From positions 186,001 to 250,000 of the forward strand of contig NZ_JABBJE010000002.1 of NCBI RefSeq assembly GCF_014218725.1: DNA of 64,000 nucleotides, in the 5' to 3' direction. The translations under genes were made by a program, and so were the position numbers. Source of the DNA: Brevundimonas huaxiensis (GTDB taxonomy: Bacteria; Pseudomonadota; Alphaproteobacteria; Caulobacterales; Caulobacteraceae). Of this stretch, positions 30,706-39,412 are shown piece by piece (position 1 is the stretch's first letter; the number at the start of each line of letters is the position of its first letter). The notes below the pieces were generated by a model. That model made no database searches. It saw only the letters and a list, made by a program, of their open reading frames with translations, and was not told the DNA's origin.

Positions 30706-31974
30706 ATGGCCCTCGCCGCTGAACCCCTCGTGAGAAAGCGCCTGACGCAGGCGGAGCTGGACGTCATCTGCGCCCGGCACGACCGGCTGTTCCAGGCCCG
30801 ACCCGGCGGCGCCCGCGCCGTCTTCGCCTGGATGGACCTGTCGGGCCTCAGCCTGAAGGGCCGCAATCTGGCCGATGCCGATTTCGCCGCCGCCTGTCTG
30901 GAAGGCTGCGACCTGACCGGGGCCAAGCTGGACAACGCCAACTTCTTCGGCGCGGACATGCAGGATGCGATCCTGGCTGAGGCCAGCCTGCGCCGCTCTG
31001 ATCTGCGCGGCGCCTGTCTGCGCGGAGCGGACCTGTCGGGCGCCGATCTGTTCGAGGCCGACCTGCGTGAGGGCACCATCGCGGCCGCCGACGCCAGACT
31101 GGGCTTCAAGGTCATCGAACCGCGCCACCGCGACGAGACCGAGGCCAGCGGCGCCTGCCTGGCCGGCGCCAATCTTCAACGCTCCAAGATGGCCGGCGTC
31201 ATCGCTGTGAAGGCCGACTTCTCCGGCGCGGTGATGAAGGACTGCAAACTGGTGCGGGCCAATCTGAAGCAGGCGGATTTCCGCGGGGCCGACCTGGCCG
31301 GCGCCGATCTGTCAGGGGCGGACCTGTCGGGCGCCGATTTGCGCGACGCCATCCTTGTGGGCTGCAAGACAACCATGTGGCGCGCCGACGGCGCCGACAT
31401 GCAGGGTGCCCTAACCGACAACAGGTCGTCCTGCGAGTCCGTGGAAAAAATGCCCGCCGCCGAGATGCTGCGCGAACATGCGCGCTGGTGCGAGACCGGC
31501 GGCGCGGAAGGACAGCCGTCGGTCTTCAACGGCGTCGACCTGCGTCCGCTGAAATCGATCACGGGCCTGAACCTGACCGCCCTGTCGGCCAAGGGCGCGG
31601 TCTTTTATGGCCTGGATATGGAAGGGGTGCAGTTGCAGGGCGCCCAGCTCGACAACGCCGACCTGCGCTCCGCCAAGCTGCGGCGCGCCGACCTGCGCGG
31701 GGCGCGCCTGCGAGGCGCGCGACTGAACGGAGCGGACATGCGCGAGGCGCAACTGGGGCCGCTTCTGATCGCCGCCGACCGGCTGATGCCCGCCGATCTG
31801 ACGGGCGCCGTGCTCCGCGGCGCTGACCTGTCGGGCGCCGACCTGAAGCGCGCCGTCCTGGCCGGCGCCGATCTGGGCCGGGCGACGCTGCACGGCGCCC
31901 AGACCCGTCAGGCCGACCTGACCGACGCCAATCTGGCGGGCGTGCGCGGCCTGACCGTCGATCAGGCCGCTTGA
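30706..31974 (+). CDS. Pentapeptide-repeat protein
   Basis: This 422-aa protein is built mostly from A(D/N)LxG-type pentapeptides in three blocks (about residues 45-125, 145-240 and 280-415), which would fold into right-handed quadrilateral beta-helices. The blocks are separated by linkers that look globular (HRDETEASG, and the EKMPAAEMLREHARWCETGG segment). No signal peptide or membrane helix is present. Some members mimic DNA and inhibit gyrase, but most have unknown roles. It is convergent with metK, with 4 bp between the stop codons. Confidence 0.85.
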   Translation: MALAAEPLVRKRLTQAELDVICARHDRLFQARPGGARAVFAWMDLSGLSLKGRNLADADFAAACLEGCDLTGAKLDNANFFGADMQDAILAEASLRRSDLRGACLRGADLSGADLFEADLREGTIAAADARLGFKVIEPRHRDETEASGACLAGANLQRSKMAGVIAVKADFSGAVMKDCKLVRANLKQADFRGADLAGADLSGADLSGADLRDAILVGCKTTMWRADGADMQGALTDNRSSCESVEKMPAAEMLREHARWCETGGAEGQPSVFNGVDLRPLKSITGLNLTALSAKGAVFYGLDMEGVQLQGAQLDNADLRSAKLRRADLRGARLRGARLNGADMREAQLGPLLIAADRLMPADLTGAVLRGADLSGADLKRAVLAGADLGRATLHGAQTRQADLTDANLAGVRGLTVDQAA

Positions 31975-31978
31975 AGCC

Positions 31979-33184
<1,206 letters not shown>

Positions 33185-33192
33185 GAGAGGCT

Positions 33193-33215
33193 CCTGTCAG
33201 TGTCAGACCGACAGG
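33193..33215 (-). promoter_or_regulatory. Hairpin overlapping the metK ribosome-binding site
   Basis: CCTGTC (33193-33198) pairs with GACAGG (33210-33215), loop 11 nt. On the metK transcript the 3' arm includes most of the AGGAG (33191-33195). Folding could hide the ribosome-binding site. The role is inferred. Confidence 0.45.
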
Positions 33216-33296
33216 CATATAAAGATATGCTTATATGTTCAAGTGATCTGACGCGGCGCGCAGCCTGCAGAAACTGCTTCGCGGCGTAAGCATATC
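33215..33296. promoter_or_regulatory. Repeated GCATAT half-sites between metK and the HTH gene
   Basis: GCATAT-AAAG-ATATGC (33215-33230) is a perfect 6-bp palindrome with a 4-bp centre. GATATGCTTA (33224-33233) recurs inverted as TAAGCATATC (33287-33296), a perfect 10-bp match 53 bp apart. They could be operator sites of the divergent HTH regulator or of another factor. Confidence 0.5.
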
Positions 33297-33343
33297 GGCT
33301 GACTCCCCCTCATTTTAGGGTAAACAGGCCCAAGGGGGTCCCC

Positions 33344-33790
33344 ATGCCAGACGGCCTGACGACGAGAGAGAGCGAATGCGTCCGCCTGGCCGGCCAAGGT
33401 CTGGAGGACAAGGAAATCGCTGCGCGCCTGCGCATCTCGCCGCGCACGGTCGGCAATCATCTGCACCGCGCCTACGCCAAACTGGGCGTTTCGGACCGCA
33501 AACTGGCGGCCCGGCGACTGAGTATTGGCTACTCAGAGGCGTCGATACTCATTCCCAGCGACCGCTCACCTCCGCTCAATGATCCCACGTCGGCCGAACA
33601 GTCGGGCGATGCGGTTTCCGACCCAACGACATCCTGGCTTCTGCCTGCGCCTCCTCGTGGGGCTCTGGCGAGGGTGGGGATCATCGTCGCCGGGGCCGCC
33701 ATCGCCCTTCTGTTCGCCATCGGGATCGTGACGGCGGGCATGGTGGTTCCATCCCTTTTCGACCGGCTTGCTCCCGCTGAAATGCGCTGA
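33344..33790 (+). CDS. LuxR-type HTH protein with C-terminal transmembrane helix
   Basis: This 148-aa protein has a LuxR/GerE HTH at its N-terminus (LTTRESECVRLAGQGLEDKE, then RISPRTVGNHLHRAYAKLGV), a linker of about 45 residues rich in Ser, Pro and Asp, and a hydrophobic helix (VGIIVAGAAIALLFAIGIV) near the C-terminus. No receiver or ligand domain is present. It may be a membrane-tethered regulator released or modulated by its partners. AAGGGGG precedes the ATG. It heads a run of four closely spaced small genes. Confidence 0.8.
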   Translation: MPDGLTTRESECVRLAGQGLEDKEIAARLRISPRTVGNHLHRAYAKLGVSDRKLAARRLSIGYSEASILIPSDRSPPLNDPTSAEQSGDAVSDPTTSWLLPAPPRGALARVGIIVAGAAIALLFAIGIVTAGMVVPSLFDRLAPAEMR

Positions 33791-33817
33791 CCAAACGGCT
33801 TAACGGGAGATGGGCCA

Positions 33818-34156
33818 ATGAAGAACATGCACGTCGGCGTCCGCGTGGCGCGGCAGGTCAGAACCGCCGAACACGTCGTCGATCAGGCGATGATCGAGGT
33901 CAGCCGCTTGGTTCAGACCGCGTTGGAAGGTCGGGTCGAGGCGCGCCTGGCGGCGGAAGTCGGACAGAAGGCGCTGGCCAATATGGTGCGCGGCCTAAGC
34001 CAACTGGCCGAGGTTCGTGGCGCCGTCATCGCCAGTCACTCCGAACTGGCCCAGGTCGCCGACGACCATCAGGTCGGCTGGCATATGGACGGCGCGCACG
34101 AAGACAAGACAGTCAAACCCACTGGGTTCGCCCCGGTTCTCGCCGTCGCCGCTTGA
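33818..34156 (+). CDS. Hypothetical helical protein, 112 aa
   Basis: This is the second gene of the HTH-led operon (27-bp gap). It is mostly alpha-helical with amphipathic stretches (EHVVDQAMIEVSRLVQTALEGRVEARLAAEVGQK) and a short disordered C-terminus. It has no signal peptide or membrane segment. I do not recognise a family. Its stop codon overlaps the TTG start of the next gene (TTGA), so the two are coupled. Confidence 0.6.
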   Translation: MKNMHVGVRVARQVRTAEHVVDQAMIEVSRLVQTALEGRVEARLAAEVGQKALANMVRGLSQLAEVRGAVIASHSELAQVADDHQVGWHMDGAHEDKTVKPTGFAPVLAVAA

Positions 34157-34626
34157 TCGCGGCCGTCGGAATGGGGTCGCCGCTGTCCTTGTTTCTGATG
34201 TGCCTGACCTACGGCGTCATGGCCCTTCTGCTTTGGAAGGGTCGTATGCCGGAGCGGATCGCCCTGGTCGCACTGGTCGTCCTCAACTGGGGCACGCCAT
34301 TGGTCGATCACCTGTTCATCGGGCATTTCCGGTGGGGGGTGGCGATCCTGTCGGTGTCCATGTTCTGTCTGCTGGTCGGTCTGGCGCTCCGTTACGACCG
34401 ATGGTGGCTGCTTCTCGCCGCCGGCGCCCAGCTCATCGCGGTTTCGACCCATCTGGCCGGCATCGCCGGTTCCGACGCCCTGCTGTGGTCGATCGTATCG
34501 ACCCGAATGGTCGTCTGGTTCGAGCTCCTTCTCCTCGCCCTCTTGGGCGTCTGGGAGGCCCAATGCGCCCCCTACGCCCGTCCCAAATCAGCGCCCGCAT
34601 CGATCCGGGCGCTACAGAAAGTCTGA
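34153..34626 (+). CDS. Small polytopic membrane protein
   Basis: This 157-aa protein has about four hydrophobic helices (LSLFLMCLTYGVMALLLW; ALVALVVLNWGTPLVDHLF; GVAILSVSMFCLLVGLAL; WWLLLAAGAQLIAVSTHL), plus a possible fifth near residue 125. It starts at a TTG that overlaps the previous stop codon; an ATG at 34171 is an alternative. No family was recognised. Position in the operon suggests it works with the membrane-tethered HTH protein, which is an inference. Confidence 0.6.
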   Translation: MIAAVGMGSPLSLFLMCLTYGVMALLLWKGRMPERIALVALVVLNWGTPLVDHLFIGHFRWGVAILSVSMFCLLVGLALRYDRWWLLLAAGAQLIAVSTHLAGIAGSDALLWSIVSTRMVVWFELLLLALLGVWEAQCAPYARPKSAPASIRALQKV

Positions 34627-34631
34627 ATGTC

Positions 34632-35000
34632 ATGAATATCCAAACCGCCCCCGCCTTCATGCCGCTTTTCCGCTCGTGGCTGGAAACGGCCAATCTGGCG
34701 AAACAGGTCGGATCGTCATCGCTGTCCGCCAGCGGCGAGAACCTTCTTGTCGAACTGGATCTGACGCCGATGGAAGCGGCGGAAACCACGCTTCTCGATC
34801 ACGCCCCGACCTCGGCCGTCGAGGCGGTCTGCATGATCGAGATCATCCGCCAGAGCCTGTCCGACGCCGGCCGTTCGGACGGACGCGATGCGCGCGCACT
34901 GGACGCCATCCAGTCATGGTTGGCAGGCGCGGCTCTCGACGGAGCCGACCATCGCGACGAGGTTGAGCAGTTGCTGAAAAGCGCCAGCAACCGGGCCTGA
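34632..35000 (+). CDS. Hypothetical soluble protein, 122 aa
   Basis: This is the last gene of the four-gene run, five bases after the preceding stop codon. The protein is soluble, acidic and helical (AVEAVCMIEIIRQSLSDAGR, ALDAIQSWLAGAALDGADHR). The frame is open further upstream through the membrane-protein gene, but the ATG at 34632 gives the sensible protein. It is immediately adjacent to the convergent XRE regulator (stop codons abut). No family recognised. Confidence 0.6.
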   Translation: MNIQTAPAFMPLFRSWLETANLAKQVGSSSLSASGENLLVELDLTPMEAAETTLLDHAPTSAVEAVCMIEIIRQSLSDAGRSDGRDARALDAIQSWLAGAALDGADHRDEVEQLLKSASNRA

Positions 35001-35354
35001 TCAGCCGCGCAGGCCCTTGGCCACGGTCAGAAGGGCGTCGCGTTGAGCGGCGTCCTTGATGCCGCGGAAGGCCGCCAGCAGTTCGGCGACGCCGGGTGCG
35101 GCCAGGGCCAGCTCGTCGCCCTCGGCCGTTTCAAGTTCGCCCAACAGGGCTGCGCCGGTCGATTTCAGCACTGAGGCGATCTGCAGCAGACGGGCGGCCG
35201 AGACGCGGTTCACGCCCCGCTCGTACTTCTGGATCTGCTGGAAGGTCACGCCTGCGCCGGCGGCCAATTGCGCCTGGGTGATACGCAGTTCCTCACGACG
35301 GGTGCGGATGCGTCCGCCGATGGCGATGTCTACGGGATCAACTGCGTCGTTCAT
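35001..35354 (-). CDS. XRE-family HTH transcriptional regulator
   Basis: This is a 117-aa protein from the ATG at 35354 (an ATG at 35387 is also in frame). The Cro/C1 HTH spans about residues 12-66: GGRIRTRREELRITQAQLAA, then FQQIQKYERGVNRVSAARLL. A helical C-terminal region (VAELLAAFRGIKDAAQRDAL) follows. Alphaproteobacteria commonly carry several such stand-alone regulators with this KYERGxNRVSA motif. It lies just outside the genomic island boundary at 35525. Confidence 0.85.
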   Translation of the reverse strand: MNDAVDPVDIAIGGRIRTRREELRITQAQLAAGAGVTFQQIQKYERGVNRVSAARLLQIASVLKSTGAALLGELETAEGDELALAAPGVAELLAAFRGIKDAAQRDALLTVAKGLRG

Positions 35355-35524
35355 GTCGGCCTGCGGGCATAGATAATGCGGCGCCATGGCCCCAAAACAC
35401 CGATCCCGTCAAGCCAAAGCTGCTCAGCTAGGGATTGCTACGTGCGCTATAGCTGACGATTCAACCTTGAGGATATATTTCGGCGCTTCATGCGCCGCCT
35501 CCCGCGCGAATCGCGCTCGGAGAA

Positions 35525-35570
35525 GTGGTGCCGCTTAGGTGACTCGAACACCTGACCCCATCATTACGAA
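35525..35570 (-). repeat. Attachment-site copy: 3' part of tRNA-Thr
   Basis: These 46 bp match 42231-42276 in three identical blocks (12, 13 and 17 bp) separated by two 2-bp differences. The differences are compensatory: they change both sides of the T-arm stem (AG/CT here, GC/GC in the intact gene). The match stops just past the anticodon, so this is not a full tRNA gene. Confidence 0.85.
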
Positions 35571-35911
35571 CTCGTCGGAAGGAGCGCCATCAAAGCCAGT
35601 CGTGGCATGGCTTCTAGCGCCGATTACGGCACGGCGAAAGGGCTCCACCCACAGACTTCCCATTCTGGCGTGACATCGTGATTCGGACGTTTCCTAAGTT
35701 ATGATCGTTAGCTCAGTCTAACTTTGGAATTCGACCTGCACCATACCCACTGACGCCTCCACGAGAGCACGGCTGGCGAAAGAACGTCGGGCCTGAAATC
35801 AACGTCTGACCAAACGACGATTTGTCGTAGCGCTGGTGCCTAGCCTTCACTAGAAGCGAAGTGCCCTGGGGTTGAATCGGCGTGAGTTGGGGCGGAGGTT
35901 GTCGAGGGGAA
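35571..35911. other. Island left end, no gene called
   Basis: About 340 bp lie between the attachment copy and the first island gene. No convincing coding frame is seen. A small inverted repeat, GTTAG-CTCAGT-CTAAC (35707-35722), could be an operator or promoter element. Confidence 0.4.
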
Positions 35912-36289
35912 ATGGAATACGAATACAAAGTGATAGATGTAGCTGATGGAGCGGTCAGTTCCTTGCTGCTGAACGAGGGGCGGATCGAAACCGACGTCCT
36001 GCAGGCCTACCTCAACGCGATGGCCGCTGAGGGGTGGCGGATGGTGTTCATGGCGAATGTCATGCAGCGTCATTTGATCGTTTCCGACCGAGAAACCTTG
36101 ATGGTCACGTTCGAACGTCGAGTGCCTGAGCACGAGCGACAGGCACGTGCTGCCCGTGTGCTTGATGACGTGATCGTTGCCGAGGACCGGGCAAAAGTCA
36201 TTGGGCGCAAAGCGGCAGCCGGGACGCTTGGGCTCGCTGTAGGGGGCGCTCTGCTGGGTGCCGTGCTTTCCGGCAGCGACGAGGGGTAG
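35912..36289 (+). CDS. DUF4177-like protein with C-terminal hydrophobic segment
   Basis: This 125-aa protein begins MEYEYKVIDV and continues with GRIETDVLQAYLNAMAAEGW and VTFERR, the pattern of the small DUF4177 domain. The C-terminus (AAAGTLGLAVGGALLGAVL) is a Gly/Ala-rich hydrophobic segment. I start at the ATG at 35912, which has GAGGGGA upstream. The next gene begins 4 bp after the stop, so they form a pair. DUF4177 has no established function. Confidence 0.65.
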   Translation: MEYEYKVIDVADGAVSSLLLNEGRIETDVLQAYLNAMAAEGWRMVFMANVMQRHLIVSDRETLMVTFERRVPEHERQARAARVLDDVIVAEDRAKVIGRKAAAGTLGLAVGGALLGAVLSGSDEG

Positions 36290-36293
36290 GCCG

Positions 36294-36764
36294 ATGGATT
36301 TCCAGGCGCAGGTTGCGGCTCGACGAGCAGAGCTTGAGAGGCAAGCTAAGAACGATCAAACGGCAGCGGCGGCACGAGCTCGTCAGCAGCAGGAGTTTGA
36401 GAAGGCCCAACGCGAAGCCGCGCTAGATGCCTTTGCGGTCGAGATTTCGACTGAAGGCGTCGAGGTCGTGCGTGAAGGAGATCGGCTAGCCCTCGTTGAG
36501 CAAGCTGTGACCCCAATTGATATTTCCGGGCTGCGTCGTGCCGAGGTCGAGAAGCTCCTGAAGCACGAGGCTCGTAAAATGTGGGCACCAGGCGAGAACT
36601 GGGTGGTCATCGCGCCAACGGTCGCAGGCTTCTGCCTCCTTCCGTTCGCTTGGTACGCCAGCGTGATTCTATGGGCATGGGCAGGCTTTGCGCGTTGGAA
36701 CTTCAAAACGCAGTATGAGGCAAAGCTTCGGGCGCGGTACCCGTCGCTTTTCGCAGCCAGTTAA
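36294..36764 (+). CDS. Coiled-coil membrane protein of the island
   Basis: This 156-aa protein has an N-terminal coiled coil of about 55 residues rich in Gln, Arg and Ala (ARRAELERQAKNDQTAAAAR), a small middle domain (VEISTEGVEVVREGDRLALV), and two hydrophobic stretches near the C-terminus (WVVIAPTVAGFCLLPFAWYA and SVILWAWAGF). It follows the DUF4177-like gene by 4 bp. I do not recognise the family. Confidence 0.6.
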   Translation: MDFQAQVAARRAELERQAKNDQTAAAARARQQQEFEKAQREAALDAFAVEISTEGVEVVREGDRLALVEQAVTPIDISGLRRAEVEKLLKHEARKMWAPGENWVVIAPTVAGFCLLPFAWYASVILWAWAGFARWNFKTQYEAKLRARYPSLFAAS

Positions 36765-36850
36765 TGACTGAAACGCGACATCATAGGCCGGGTGGTCGTG
36801 TCAATACGAAGGTCTGCTGGAAGCTCATGGTGACGACCATTAGCCTCGAT

Positions 36851-38818
36851 CTAACGAATGCGCTCCCAACGTCGGCTGTCCTCATATGCGCCGAGTGGCA
36901 CTTCGTCCCATTCTGGAGGGGGGGAGCTCTGCGATGCCCATCTGACTTCGTGCTGTTCACGTCGCAATCGAATGCGCTCCATCTCCTGCGATGCTGCCTC
37001 GACCAAGGACTGATCTCTGCACGGCTGGCTACAGAAGGAGCACTTGGAGCAAATCAGTTTGCGACATGACGGGCATGTACGGCTGTGACCGATGATGAGG
37101 GGGGTGTGGCCGCACTTTCCTTTGGGGGTCGCTACGCCCTCACGAAACTCGATGTGCCCGTCCTTGTCAGTTTCGTACTGAACGCCCCCACAGTAGGCGA
37201 TTATCGTGGTCCAAGGACGTTCTTGGCTCTCTCTTCCCTGGAGTATGCCGAGACCAACAAACCTAAATTGCTTGAACCGCGCCAACCGAGTTTCTCCTCG
37301 ACCATCCCATAGCGTCTGGAGAGTCTTGAGGAGATTGCTGACCAGTTGGAGTGGATCGATCGCGCCCAACGGGAAACGCGCACGCCCGTCTATGAACAAC
37401 AACTGCTCGCAGTCCTTCGGAGCATAGTTCTCTCGGTCTTCGCTGAGGGCCGACAGGAAGTCTGTGAGAATGGTCAAGAAAATTGCGGGCAGGTTAGGAG
37501 GCGCTCCGATCACCGATCGCAGCCGATGGTGCAGGCGAACCTGCCAATCCCACATTTCGTCTGAAATGGGTGCCGGGAGCGTATTCTGGAGGATGCAGAA
37601 GGCCTGAATTACCGTGGCCTTTGGTAGGTCCGAAAAGGCTGATTCCCAATCTTCATCAGAGGGCCAATCAACAGCATCAGCGGCTTCGATGAGTTTGTTG
37701 AAGCTCCCATACCAAGATGCGGGATAAGAAAAGACCCAATTCGGGAAAACGCGATCTGATGTCCGGGGAACAGAAAAGTTTGGCGTATCGAAGGTCTTAG
37801 ATAGCCTGTCCAGTTCGTGGACGCTTGTTTCCCCCAAGAAAACAATATCCTCGTTTGGAAAATACTTGTCGAACGGCTTATCTGAAAGGCTGTGTTTTAC
37901 GTAAGGAGATAAGAGCGCCGCAATTCGAACGTGAGAGTTTCGGCGGTCTAGTTTAAATTTTGGAACCGTATGTTCAACATAAAAATTCTTGCTACTTATA
38001 GGTCGTCGAGAATTCTTAACATCAACAGATATTGATTCGTCTAAAAGTAGGTCGTGTGTCAGCCAGTCATTACTAATGGCCCCGAGCTGATGGATCGATA
38101 CATCCTCAACAGAATGGCCAGCGCGTTCATAAATCTCCTTCGCGGCAATCTCGGCGACGCGAGCCGAAAGCATTTTCGCGTAGACTGCTGGCCGACCTTC
38201 GCCTGACCAGCGTCGAGCGATATCTTGATCCGGTTCTGTGATGCGTGCGTAAAGTGTTGACGCGTTGACACTGGAGATAGCGTCTCCGGTTGCGCTTACA
38301 AGTGTCGTCAATAATTCTCTGATCCGTCCGTAATGGCGTCGGATTAGCTGAAGTCTAATGCTCTCAGGTACCAGAGAAAGAATTGGATCGTTAATGCCTG
38401 TTATTGCAAGACGATCGCATAACTCTTTCAGAAGCCAAAAGTTATGCTGGACATCGGGCAACTGAAGCACCGCGACAACCTCATCATACCATTCAGCCAG
38501 AGACGTCCGCGAAAGCAATAAGCGGAGCACTTCTTCCGGAGATGTACGAACTGCTTCAAGCAAGGAGCCGATCTCATCATCGGGGATTGCCGAAATAATT
38601 CGGACGCTTTGGGCCGCTGGTCTCTCTCCCTTTCCTCGCGCAAGGCGAAAAATCACGGAGACATCTGGCGCGAGGCGATCGGCGTCAGAGATCACCTGAG
38701 TTCGGTGGACGAATACGTCATCGCCCCGCGAGTGGACGAACCCAAAATCGTTGACCTTGCCGGTCTTGGAGTTGAGACCGCCGAACCAGTTAACGGTGCC
38801 TACGCGCAGGTTGCTCAT
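36851..38818 (-). CDS. Cold-shock-like / PD-(D/E)XK-like / zinc-ribbon fusion protein
   Basis: This 655-aa protein has a combination I do not know. Residues 1-75 look like a cold-shock domain (RVGTVNWFGG, GKVNDFGFVHSRGDDVFVHR), a fold that binds single-stranded RNA or DNA. Residues 80-215 are helical. Residues about 220-305 resemble a PD-(D/E)XK nuclease core: HDLLLDESISVDVKNSRR gives D256 and D260 followed by D266-V-K268, with helix KEIYERAGH before it. The rest is helical until a cysteine-rich C-terminus (residues 569-600: CGH, CPSC, CSKC, CSQPC) that looks like one or two zinc ribbons. Codon use is AT-richer than the core genes. Role is inferred: nucleic-acid sensing and cleavage, perhaps defence. 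Confidence 0.7.
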   Translation of the reverse strand: MSNLRVGTVNWFGGLNSKTGKVNDFGFVHSRGDDVFVHRTQVISDADRLAPDVSVIFRLARGKGERPAAQSVRIISAIPDDEIGSLLEAVRTSPEEVLRLLLSRTSLAEWYDEVVAVLQLPDVQHNFWLLKELCDRLAITGINDPILSLVPESIRLQLIRRHYGRIRELLTTLVSATGDAISSVNASTLYARITEPDQDIARRWSGEGRPAVYAKMLSARVAEIAAKEIYERAGHSVEDVSIHQLGAISNDWLTHDLLLDESISVDVKNSRRPISSKNFYVEHTVPKFKLDRRNSHVRIAALLSPYVKHSLSDKPFDKYFPNEDIVFLGETSVHELDRLSKTFDTPNFSVPRTSDRVFPNWVFSYPASWYGSFNKLIEAADAVDWPSDEDWESAFSDLPKATVIQAFCILQNTLPAPISDEMWDWQVRLHHRLRSVIGAPPNLPAIFLTILTDFLSALSEDRENYAPKDCEQLLFIDGRARFPLGAIDPLQLVSNLLKTLQTLWDGRGETRLARFKQFRFVGLGILQGRESQERPWTTIIAYCGGVQYETDKDGHIEFREGVATPKGKCGHTPLIIGHSRTCPSCRKLICSKCSFCSQPCRDQSLVEAASQEMERIRLRREQHEVRWASQSSPPPEWDEVPLGAYEDSRRWERIR

Positions 38819-38930
38819 TCCACGAAGTCAGCACTCAAGAGGTTGGGGGAACTGGGGCGGCGGCGTAGAGTTGTGGCCATCCGACAGGCTATGACGAGGT
38901 CATTAACGTACTGCCATTGCTAGCATTACG

Positions 38931-38989
38931 AAAAAATAAAGCGCCCCACCCGCACCCCGACGTCATGTCAGGATGCGGGTGAAGCGCTT
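38931..38989 (-). terminator. Terminator after the integrase remnant
   Basis: On the minus strand AAGCGC-TTCACCCGCATCC pairs with GGGTGCGGGT-GGGGCGCTT, followed by TTTATTTTTT. It is a long imperfect stem with a T-rich tail, 4 bp after the recombinase remnant's stop codon. Confidence 0.75.
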
Positions 38990-38992
38990 GGT

Positions 38993-39196
38993 TTAGAAGG
39001 CCACCTGTTTCGCCGCCCCAGCCTCGACCGCCTTCAGCAGGGTGTCATTGGCCAAGTGCGAGTACCGCTGGGTCGATTGATAACTGGCGTGTCCCAGCAC
39101 CTTGCCGACAGCAAACAGATCGACGCCGCTGTTGACCATGAACGACGCCGCTGAGTGTCGAAGGTCATGAAGGCGAAGACGCGGGCTGTTCCTGTA
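38993..39196 (-). pseudogene. Tyrosine recombinase (phage integrase), C-terminal fragment
   Basis: The open stretch of 67 codons reads RLRLHDLRHSAASF (HxLRH box), then LFAVGKVLGHASYQSTQRYS, which contains the second histidine and the tyrosine nucleophile (QRYSHL), and ends KAVEAGAAKQVAF. This is the last quarter of a phage-type integrase. An in-frame TGA at 39197-39199 closes it upstream. The arm-binding domain, core-binding domain and first catalytic arginine are missing. The 5' part has been replaced by an unrelated gene read in another frame. It probably inserted this island. Confidence 0.85.
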
Positions 39197-39351
39197 TCAG
39201 GATCGAACATTGTTAGAAGTGCGTATTCTTTGCCTTCTGCGTCAGGGAGTGTCAGGCGTAACACAGCGCCTATGGGTTCGTTCAAATGGGCTGCGCATGT
39301 GTACGCAGCTTTGATCTCGTTGATTGTTATCTCGCAGTTCGGCGCATCCAT
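39034..39351 (-). CDS. Hypothetical protein fused out of frame to the integrase remnant
   Basis: This gene encodes 105 aa from an ATG with AGGA seven bases upstream. The first 57 residues look like a normal small protein (MDAPNCEITINEIKAAYTCA, LRLTLPDAEGKEYALLTMFD). From about residue 58 (RVFAFMTFDTQRRRS) it reads the integrase DNA in the wrong frame, giving a Ser/Trp/Arg-rich tail. It looks like a recombination junction inside a gene. Whether the product is stable is unknown. Confidence 0.5.
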   Translation of the reverse strand: MDAPNCEITINEIKAAYTCAAHLNEPIGAVLRLTLPDAEGKEYALLTMFDPDTGTARVFAFMTFDTQRRRSWSTAASICLLSARCWDTPVINRPSGTRTWPMTPC

Positions 39352-39412
39352 TGATGTGTCCTGTTCTTAGTTGGATGGGGGCAGCAATGTGGCGTTGATT
39401 CACAGGGGCTGA

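Noticed and set aside
30840..31960. Direct-repeat-like DNA in the pentapeptide gene
   Set aside because: The repeats are codons for A(D/N)LxG units, not a CRISPR or other DNA repeat. No CRISPR array is visible in the window.
33185..33343. SAM riboswitch upstream of metK
   Set aside because: I could not match the conserved core of SAM-I, SAM-II, SAM-IV or SAM/SAH classes by eye; only a simple hairpin and palindromes are evident.
35713..35928. Minus-strand open frame at the island's left end
   Set aside because: No ribosome-binding site and no protein-like composition; it overlaps the start of the DUF4177-like gene.
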